DNA of 64,000 bases from Aphanomyces cochlioides. Taxonomy: Eukaryota > Oomycota > Saprolegniomycetes > Saprolegniales > Verrucalvaceae. A program made the position numbers and the translations under genes. The notes under the pieces were generated by a model, which did not search any database, was not told the DNA's origin, and saw only the letters and a list, made by a program, of their open reading frames with translations. The stretch lies in NCBI GenBank assembly GCA_019828595.1, contig JAHQRK010000002.1, positions 2,108,001 through 2,172,000 on the forward strand, written 5' to 3'. Shown piece after piece: positions 55,696 to 64,000 of this stretch; the stretch's first letter is position 1, and the number at the start of each line of letters is the position of its first letter.

Positions 55696-56733
55696 ATGAG
55701 TGTTTTGGACCATTCAATTGTTGGCTTGGGCAATCCGCTCTTGGACATCAGCGCGACGGTGACGGAGGACTTCTTGGCCAAGTACAACCTCAAGGTGGAC
55801 AATGCGATCCTCGCCGACGAGCAACATTTGTCCATGTACGATGAAATCACCAAGGAATTCCAAGCCGAGTTCATTGCCGGTGGTGCCACGCAAAACTCGA
55901 TCCGCGTCGCCCAGTGGATGTTGAAGAACCACAGCGACAAGGCTACGTCGTTCTTTGGCTGTGTCGGCAAGGACGACTTTGGCAAAGTGTTGCGTGAATG
56001 TGCTGAAAAGGATGGCGTGAACGTCCACTACATGGAACATGAAGAATTCTCCACGGGCACGTGCGCTGTCTGCCTCAACAAGGACGGCGAACGTTCCTTG
56101 GTCGCCAACTTGTCGGCTGCCAACAAGTTTGACTTGTCCCATTTGGAAGACGACCGCTCCAAGGAAATCATCGAAAAGGCCAAGTTCTTCTACTCTGCCG
56201 GTTTCCACTTAACCGTTTGCCCTGATGCTATGATGAAGCTTGCCGAACACGCTACGCTCTCGAACAAGGTGTTCATGATCAACTTGTCCGCTCCGTTCAT
56301 CTCCCAGTTCTTCAAAGACCCATTGATGGCCGCGATGCATCATGCTGACTTTGTTTTTGGTAACGAATCCGAAGCCGCAGAATTCAGCAAGGCCCATGGC
56401 TGGGGTGAAGATTTGGCTGCCGTTGCTGTCCGCGTGGCCCAATTGCCCAAGGCGTCCGGCATTCGTTGCCGCACGGTGATTTTCACCCAAGGCGCAAAGC
56501 CTACTATCGTCGTCCACAACGGCGAACTCAAACTCATCGAAGTTCCTCCTCTCAGCAAGGAAGAAATTGTCGATACCAACGGTGCTGGCGATGCCTTTGT
56601 GGGTGGTTTCATCTCGCAATTGGCTCGGGGCAAGCCCATTGAAAAATGCGTCGAAGCCGGCCACTGGGCCGCTCAAGTCGTGATCCGCCGCTCGGGCTGT
56701 ACGCTCCCCGAAACGTGCGAATACACCGATTAA
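55696..56733 (+). CDS. ADK: Adenosine kinase
   Basis: 345 residues, single exon, the typical length. Phosphorylates adenosine to AMP in purine salvage. GLGNPLLDIS at the start, GGATQNSIRVAQWML (PfkB signature 1, adenosine binding), GCVGKDDFG and the C-terminal DTNGAGDAFVGGF (PfkB signature 2, with the catalytic-base Asp in the GAGD anion-hole motif) are all present. The ATG at 55696 is the first in frame and leaves no extra residues. Codon use is strongly biased to C-ending codons, as in HisRS, suggesting high expression. Confidence 0.96.
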   Translation: MSVLDHSIVGLGNPLLDISATVTEDFLAKYNLKVDNAILADEQHLSMYDEITKEFQAEFIAGGATQNSIRVAQWMLKNHSDKATSFFGCVGKDDFGKVLRECAEKDGVNVHYMEHEEFSTGTCAVCLNKDGERSLVANLSAANKFDLSHLEDDRSKEIIEKAKFFYSAGFHLTVCPDAMMKLAEHATLSNKVFMINLSAPFISQFFKDPLMAAMHHADFVFGNESEAAEFSKAHGWGEDLAAVAVRVAQLPKASGIRCRTVIFTQGAKPTIVVHNGELKLIEVPPLSKEEIVDTNGAGDAFVGGFISQLARGKPIEKCVEAGHWAAQVVIRRSGCTLPETCEYTD

Positions 56734-56834
56734 GCTGTATTGTTTGAGATCAATCGACGACACTTCGACCCGTTCTTTTCATCTTAACGCTCAATCTAAA
56801 AATACACTCCCCTTTCAACGATTCACTCTGCTCC

Positions 56835-57900
56835 ATGTCGACAGGCTACAAAGGATTCCGGTCGTGGGCGGCGCAAGAATGTCCTACGCTCAAGCCCGGC
56901 GAGACTTACGACACGCGCGCGACCAAGTTTAGCCAAATGGGCTCCAGCATCGTGAGTCCACCGACAAGTATTCGCGCCGTGAACCCGTCGTTCGAGGCTG
57001 TCACGCGAAACCACTATGGCCAAGTCACTCCTCAGGATTTCAGCAATCCAGTGCGTGCGGCCAAAGACAGTGGCGAAATCGCTCACAGTCGCACGTTCCT
57101 CGGGCAAAGCCTGTACCAGCGAGACTTCGTGAATTTTCACGAAGAGGGAAAACGCATCGCGGAGCTGTCGATGGATGCGTTTCAAGCTGCTTTTGACTCT
57201 CTAGCCGAGGAGCCCAACCAAGAGTCCCCAGATGCAGTCAAGAAGATTAGCCGTGACGATGTCGGCGAGCTGCTTCAAACAGTGTACGGAAAGACCCCTG
57301 CCACTCGCATTCTCGAGATTTATGCGCACATGTTTGACGTTTGTCCTGATGGAATCGTGACGTGGGAAGTCTTCCAAGAAGCTACGTTGCGATTAAGCAG
57401 TACGAAAACGAGGCACTGGCAGGCGCTAACCCATTCCATGACTAGGCTTTCTCCTGCATCAGACGATCAAGCCTTCTAGCCACAGTATAGGCTGGGTTGA
57501 CTTCGTGAAGAAAGTGCTGCCGAACGGAACGCCAAGCAGCAGCCATCAGATCGACTATGGCACGTATGGCTCGGACCCCCTGGCGAGACCATACATGAAT
57601 CGCAGTCACGGCATGGCATCTACGACATCAGACTTGTTTGACGGCTCCACGAAAGCTTCTTATCATATCCCTCGCTACCAAGGATTCATTCCTCATACCA
57701 AATACAACCCGACAGCAATGTCCCAAGGTGAATGTGAGAAGCCACGACCCAAGGCTGAGGACCTTCGGCTCTACCATTCCAACAATATCCCAGGCTACAC
57801 TGGTCACAAACCAGTGGATAGCAAGAACGTCCGCGGCGAAGCCAAGACTGGCTCCGACGTTCGAACGACCAACGGGTTGGTCTACAAGCCGCATTTTTAA
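56835..57900 (+). CDS. Axonemal microtubule-inner-type protein (PGYTGH motif)
   Basis: Exon 1 56835-57399 and exon 2 57491-57900 give exactly 325 codons. The intron (91 nt) is longer than its neighbours and its acceptor (TATAG at 57490) was chosen to keep frame, so a micro-exon is possible. Exon 1 ends with an EF-hand-like segment (YAHMFDVCPDGIVTWEVFQE). Exon 2 carries YQGFIPHTKYNPTAMSQG and YHSNNIPGYTGHKPVDSKN, short Tyr/Pro/Gly motifs typical of ciliary microtubule-associated proteins of the FAM166/CIMIP2 sort. A role in zoospore flagella is inferred, supported by the adjacent CEP164 gene. Confidence 0.7.
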
Positions 57901-58181
57901 GCGAGCAACAGCCAGCTTATGTATCGTAGATAACCAAACATTTTGACCACGCTCGTCACCAAGTCCGTCCACGTCAATGAGAATATGCACACACCTCTGT
58001 CAATCAGGCTAGAGGTCACTGTCCACACGACCATTCACTCTAAAGATATGACACGCACTGTGATATTGGAGATTTCCGGATAATGTGATTGCCCCTTCTT
58101 GAATTATCCGGATTAAATGAGAGCTTCAACGAAACGTCACAAATAACACTGCAATCCGAGAGTCTGCAGAAAGGGAGATAG
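57901..58181 (+). promoter_or_regulatory. Upstream region of CEP164 with paired CCGGATAA motifs
   Basis: TTCCGGATAA at 58074-58083 and TTATCCGGATTAA at 58104-58116 lie 66-108 bases before the CEP164 ATG, in the same position range as the motifs before HisRS and the exchanger. No gene seen in these 281 bases. Confidence 0.45.
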
Positions 58182-61100
58182 ATGGATGTCGGCCAGGGCG
58201 ATAGCATTGTGTTAGAGGAAGAGATCGACCCAAATTATGAGCCTACTGAAGATGAAGTTCTCGAGTATGCAAAATGGCTCGGCATGGATCTTGAAGCTGA
58301 GCGAGATCTTTTCTGGATTGCACGAGAGGGTCTCAAGGCGCCACTCCCGGAGAATTGGAAGCCCTGCAAGACAACAGACACGGGAGAAATTTATTACTTC
58401 AACTTTGCAACTGGAGCGAGCACCTGGGACCATCCATGCGATGAGGTAAGTCTATGATCTCTCGCTAGTCTTCAAGATGATTCGTGCGTGTAGTATTATC
58501 GCAAGTTGTACGATGATCACAAGAAGAAAACTATTCAAGGGAAAAAATTCCAAGACACAGATGATAAGAAGAAGAAGGAGAAGGAAGATATTGCTGAAAT
58601 CCTCGGGAAGAAATCCAAGAAAGCACCAAAGAAAGCTCCAAAAGTAGAGTCGCTCTCGACCGTCAAGGCGGGTTTAGACAAGAAACCTCTTGGAGCAATC
58701 AACAAGGTAAGAAAAGACAAGGTCGGTCTAAAATCCCTGCTAGCTGCCACTTTCCGGTGGATTGAATGCACTCAAACCTGTAGCAACGTTAGGAGTAAGA
58801 CGGTGACAGAGGTGCAATTCTGATTCTGACTTAGAAACCGAGCATGAAAGCACAAGATGACAGCGAAGAGGAGGAGGAAGAAAAGACTGAAGTGATCAAG
58901 TCTTTGTCGAGAAAGCCACTCGGTGCAAAGGATAAGGATACGAGAGGAGCTGAAGAACTTGAAACCAAGACTCAGGAATTGTCGGAGAGAATACGCCAAC
59001 TTGAGGAGGAGCATGAAGAAAAAGGGACTGCCCTAAAGAAGAAACTCGAACAACAGGAGAACGAACTACTAGTAGAGCAGAAAGCGATCGAGAAGAAGCT
59101 TCAAAAGCTTCAAAAGGATCATGCAGACGAAGTGGAAAGTGTCAAAGAGCTCGAAAAAAAGCTGTCAAAACGCCGAAAAGACTTAGAAGCAGAACATCGT
59201 GAGTACATCGACAATGCGGACTCCAAGTTTGCAGAAAAGAAGCGTGAGCTGATCAAAAAGCAAGAGAAAGAGCTCAAAGAAATGGATGAAAAGCATCGAG
59301 AGACGATACAAGAACTTGATGCTGCTCATGAAAAAGAGCTCGAAAAACAAGAAGCACAGAGACGCAAGCAGGAAATGCAACAAGAACACCGACAAATGGA
59401 AGAAAATAACAAAATTGATAAGCTGAATGCTGAAATTGAAACTCTCAAGACTGAAGCGCAGCAGTACAAACGTCAGGTGAAGACGTTGAAGGACAAGCTA
59501 CGAGAAGAGAGTGAGAAGCCTACGCAAGCTCCAGAAACAGTCACTGAATTGGAAGCATCCGTCGAATCACTGCAGAACCAAGTCGACAAACTGAACTCTC
59601 AACTTGCTGAGCGAGAAAAGCTTGTGCAAGCGCTGGAAACGAAACTCAAAGACCAAGCCAAGGAGTTTTCGAAGCAACGCGCAGAACCATCCAATCTCAA
59701 CAAAGAAATTGAGCAATTAGAGGAAACTATCAAAAGTCTGCAAAGGCAGCTCCAAGCTGAGCAGGAAAAAGCCACTGAGCTGGACAAGGCATCGAAGTCG
59801 TGGCAAGAAAAGTACATAGAACTCGCAAACAAGCAACCAAGTGAAGACAAAAATGGTGGCTGGCACGAAAAATATCTTGAGCTTGAGCAAAAACAAGTGG
59901 ACGATGCACCGTCACACAAGGCACTATCAGATAAACTCCAAAGCAAGATTGAAATCCTTGAACGTCAATTGGTAGAGCGTGCAGCTGCCGATCCAGCTAG
60001 CGATGAGTGGAAAATCAAATATGACACTTTGTCAGCGCAATATACATCACTGGAGGCTACTTGCAATGCTGTGCAAGCGAAGAATGAAGAATGGTCTACT
60101 CAATGTGCGGATTTGAAAGCAGCCGTTCAAAAGGCTGAATCCAAGATGCAAAGTCTTGTCGATGATAAGAATTCCGACAATGCAAGTCTTATGGGCAAGG
60201 TTCAGGAAGTGGAAAGTCTTATCGCTGCAAAGGAATCTCTCGAAGAAAAGTTGAGTGACATGGCATCGACACACACTACTACTTTGCGACGTCTCGAAGA
60301 AGAACTCCGCGAGACTCGTAACGATGCCAGCGCATGGCAAGCTCAGTACGAACAAGTTCTAGCCACATCAAGTCAAGACGATGGTATCAAAGATCAAATT
60401 CACCAATGGCAGCACAAATTCGAAGAGCTACAAGCAAGGAATGATACTATCATGGCTGAATCACAGAAAAATATCGACAAAGTAGAGGCAAAGTGCAAAG
60501 CCCTGGAGCGAGAGAAGATATCTGCAGAGACAATGTGGAAGAAGAAATATGACGAAGCTGAAGAAAGCTGGGAGAAGCAGTTGACACAAGCTAAGGCCTC
60601 CATCAATGAACTTCAAGCCAAATGGAAAACACTACAGAGTCAAGAGTCATCCACAAGTGGAATTGTCAGTTCACTCCAAGAACAGCTCGAGGAAGCTCAC
60701 CGTCAAATTCAAGAGAGCCAGGACAGTTTTGAGGATCAACAGAAGCAACACAAGCGAGCGCTTGATAACGCTACTGCTCTGACAAAACAACAGCTAGAAG
60801 AGATGCAAACAAGTCACACTGCTGCGTTGCAAGCAGTAAAGAGCGACCTCGTGGCCGTAGAGTCAGCCAAGCGCAAACTTGATGACCAACGGGCAACACT
60901 CGAGCGCAAGCTCAAGCAAAAGGAGAGTGAAATAGCAACTTTGATGACTCAGATGCAAGATCACCAAAAGATGTCCAAGGAAACGTCCAACTCAATGTGG
61001 GAGTGGGAGAAAGACAAACTCACGACACAACTAAGGGCTGCCGAAGCTGAGAAAGATGAAGTTGATGGCCGATTAGGCGCCTTGCGTGTGGAGCACGACG

Positions 61101-64000
61101 CACTTCTCGATACTTACCACAAGATCGTTCTCGAAAAAGATGCAACTGAGAAGAAGCTGAAGCAGGTCGACGCTGAGCGAGAGCAGCTTGGACAAAAACT
61201 CAAAGGAGTTGAGAAGGAACTGGACGCAGTTCAAACAAAATGGAGAGCGACAACAACCGAAGCCACAGAGCTCAAAGCTGGCGGCAATAAACTCAAGCTA
61301 AATTTGCAAACAGCTGAGGCGCAGCTGGAGAAAGCGCAAGAGGAGTGCCGCAATCTTGAAACCCTTGTCAAACAGCAGCGAGATCTAGCAGAGAAGAGCC
61401 AAGCAGAAGCACGAGCGTTGCAAGTACAACTCGATGACACTCTCTTTCAAAAGCAGCGCGTCGAGCACGACCAACTATCTGTCCAGCATGAAGTCGATCG
61501 ACTGAAAGAGCAATTGGCATTGCGATCATCGAATTCTTCACTCTCTAGCAGTGCTGAAAAGGAGAGTTTACGACAACAGATCGATCAACTCACGGCAGAC
61601 GCTCGTGCTGCCAACGACAAAGTTCGACTACTACAAGGCAAATCCCAGGAATTCGAGACAAAATTTAAGCAAAGCCAAGATACGTATGACCGGCACGCTG
61701 CGACATGGAGCACTGAAAAGCAAGCTGCCGCCGATAAGTTAGAGAAACTCAGAGCCCAGCATCAACAATTGGATCGTCAACATCGAACGACGATCCAAGA
61801 AAAAGCTGACATCGAAGCTTCTTATGAGCGGCTCCAACAAGAGAAGCTCGACTTGGAGAAACGTATGAAGCAACAGCAAGACGCGCTGACGACTGCCCAA
61901 GTCAAGATATCGGATGTTGTCCATCAGCTCGACGATGCCGAGACTCAAAAACGAACGCTCGGCTATGACCTCCAGGCACTCGAAAGCAAATTCAGACGCA
62001 GCGAGCAGGAAGTTGAACGAACCAAGTCAGAATTGGCTGCCAGGAATCAAGAAAAGGAAGCCCTTGAGACTAAGTGGAGACAGGATGTCGCTCAATTCGA
62101 AGCCAAGCTGAAATCTCTTCGACAAGATCAAACTGATCAATGGAGTAAACGGTCAGTCGAGGAAGAAAGCAAGAGGGATGAACTTACTTCGCAATGGAAA
62201 AAGGACATGGAAGACAAGAAAAAGGAATGGCAGGTTCGAGTTAGTCAGCTTGAATCCGAGAATTCGTCACTGCAAAACCAACTCACCCAAGTTTCAAAAG
62301 AGCTTGCAGCAGCCCAAAAGGACGTTGAACATATTACAACGATGAAACAAAAACAAGAAGCCCAAAGCAAATCCATGGCCGAACAAATGGAGCAGGAAAG
62401 GAACAAGATGCAAGAGAGTCTCGACCAGATGAAGACAAAGCTCAAAGCCGCACAGAACGAAAAGGATCAACTCATGATGGCCATGGCAACAAATCAAAAC
62501 GAGCAGCCGATGCCGTCGTCTATGGCCCCAACGTCGTTTGACATTGGCTCCACACAGGTCAAGCTGCAGATGGCCCAGGTCAACAAGACCGAGCTCGAAG
62601 CACATCTCCAGGAAGTTACTTTACAATGCGAGACATGGCGACGAAAGGCCACACTACTCGACTCACGAAGTCGAGATCAAGCCTTGGAGATGGAAGGGCT
62701 CCATGTTGAAAATGCAGCATTGCGTGCATCGGCTCAGAGAATGCACGCTTCAGTGACTGAGAGCTTGACAACGATTGAGCGACTCAACTACGAGCACAAG
62801 AAACGAATGCTTCGGTCCGAGTATATGGCCCAGCTACGTGAATTTAGCGAGCGAGAGGAGCTTGCATTAGCACGACAAAAGGCAAGAGTACGTGCAAGTT
62901 GTGAGCGCCAGTTGGAAGAGCTAGTTGCTGAGTTTGAAAGACACAAAGCAAGTCGTATGGAGCAAGAAGAGAGAGACTTTCAAGAGGCCCTGAATCACTG
63001 CCAAGCCGAAAACAAAGTCAAACTCGCTCAAGTTCTCAAAGAACATCGCGTAGGATTCCCATATTGACCTATCACCAGGATGACGGTTTATGTAGGATAA
63101 ATTGGCCTCCGTCGAGCAAGAAATGCAAGACAAACAACAGCGTCATATTCAAAACTTGTCCAAGCAAATGCAGGAGGTAGAAGCAACAGTTACAGTAATT
63201 TCATATATTGCCATGCGTAGGAGGAAGAACATTTGGCAGCAAGATTGCGCGACACCAAGCAACTCAACAGAGAAGAAGATTTGTGCAAGGTGGCAAGCTT
63301 ACAGCCTGGAACGTTCGAAAAGTTTGAACGAAAGGAAGCCTCAGCAGCTCCGGTTGCTCCTTACCGATCACCTCGAGCTCGTAAGAAGAAAAGCCTCAGA
63401 GCAGATCACGAACATGTATGGCACAAACGGATCCAACAAGAGCAAGAGCTCTTGGATAAAGCAAAGCAATTTCTTGCCAAGCAAAAAAAGTGCTTGAAGC
63501 AACGCATGGCCAAGTTGCAGGATGAGAAGGACTGGTGGCAGAGGCAGCCAACCTACAATGTCAAAGCCAGGAACGATATGAGACTGCTTTTGGAACAGGT
63601 TCGTCTCATCAACTTCCGCTTTTTCACTCTTTGACTGAGTAGCATGCTCAACAGTTGACCCATGATGCCAAGGAGCTCAAGAGAACTGAGAAATGGATGG
63701 CTAAGCGGGAGCTGAAGATTCGCAAGATGGAGCAGGCTTGCAGCAACAACAGTCGCATCTCTCTCGCTGGGCCATTGTGAGCTGACATTTGATGTAGATA
63801 AATGGCACGAAGACGATGATGAAGATGACGAGCCGTCAGATTCTTCCATGGACTTTGTGTTGGATCGTTTGCAGCAAGAGCTTCTCGCTGATGGAGCAAA
63901 TATGTCGTCCCGTCTACAAGAGTATGCAAGGGAGCAGTATGCAGCTGATGTACTTCCTTGGCCCAGTGAGTCTCAGTACCATCAAACAGAGGACATGCAG
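58182..64000 (+). CDS. CEP164: CEP164-like centriolar distal appendage protein, 8 exons in window, 3' end missing
   Basis: Exons: 58182-58445, 58494-58706, 58744-58779 (36-nt micro-exon LPLSGGLNALKP), 58835-63049, 63096-63176, 63221-63598, 63643-63751, 63798 to the edge; all GT-AG and in phase. The N-terminus is diagnostic: EEEIDPNYEPTEDEVLEYAK, FWIAREGLKAPLPENWKPC and a WW domain (GEIYYFNFATGASTWDHPCD), the start of animal CEP164. A Lys-rich linker is followed by about 1400 residues of nearly continuous coiled coil (Glu/Lys/Gln heptads), then a short basic patch and an acidic EDDDEDDEPSDSS region near the edge. CEP164 docks basal bodies to the membrane and recruits TTBK2 for cilium assembly; here it would serve zoospore flagella. 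About 1770 residues lie in the window. Confidence 0.93.

Noticed and set aside
56209..56763. Antisense frame of 184 codons over adenosine kinase
   Set aside because: Same shadow effect; the plus strand encodes a complete PfkB kinase.

Overview
The window is a eukaryotic nuclear fragment, most likely from an oomycete of the Saprolegniales (Aphanomyces or Saprolegnia-like; the genus is inference). The evidence is compact genes with many 40-55 nt GT-AG introns, gene families typical of flagellated stramenopiles (a CEP164-like centriole protein, an axonemal PGYTGH-motif protein, a histidyl-tRNA synthetase with an ammonia-lyase-like N-terminus), and a transposon mix known from oomycete genomes (Cryptons, Merlin, Harbinger, Tc1/IS630, pogo, hAT).

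Layout. 1-9.7 kb holds three host genes: a KH-domain protein (-, runs off the left edge), histidyl-tRNA synthetase (+) and a six-exon mitochondrial ACSS3-like acyl-CoA synthetase (-). 10-38 kb is a transposon-rich island with no clearly intact host gene. It contains a pogo transposase fragment, two different decayed Crypton tyrosine-recombinase transposons on the minus strand, a broken HTH-AWS-SET reading frame between them, a TA-flanked MITE, a truncated kinase-like exon pair, a four-element nested stack at 22.2-28.4 kb, an element of a transposase family I cannot name (28.4-30.9 kb), hAT and Tc1 scraps, a two-gene Harbinger element (33.0-35.7 kb) and a MITE at 37.5 kb. 38.4-64 kb is gene-dense: an NCLX-type cation/calcium exchanger (+), an HPS3-like BLOC-2 candidate (-, 6 exons), a 13-exon C2/C1/TM/PH-like protein (+), an LSMT/SETD-type SET methyltransferase (-), two tandem multi-pass membrane paralogues (the second broken), a small multi-pass membrane protein (-), adenosine kinase (+), an axonemal protein (+) and CEP164 (+, runs off the right edge).

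The clearest new structure is the nested stack. A Merlin-type transposase gene (M1) is split by a second Merlin element (M2, 22657-27533) that is flanked by a perfect 8-bp duplication GACTACTC, and the M1 reading frame is continuous across the join. M2 itself carries two further TA-flanked insertions, one of them inside an intron of its transposase gene. Next to the stack lies M3 (28440-30868), with about 40-bp inverted ends and a 7/8-matching 8-bp flank, but a transposase unrelated to Merlin. A palindromic motif, ATCCGGATAATTATCC and its core TTATCCGG, sits just inside the ends of M2 and M3 and also lies upstream of several genes.

Exon structures below were derived by hand from reading frame and GT-AG sites. 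Where all exons fit exactly in phase I say so. No database search was possible.
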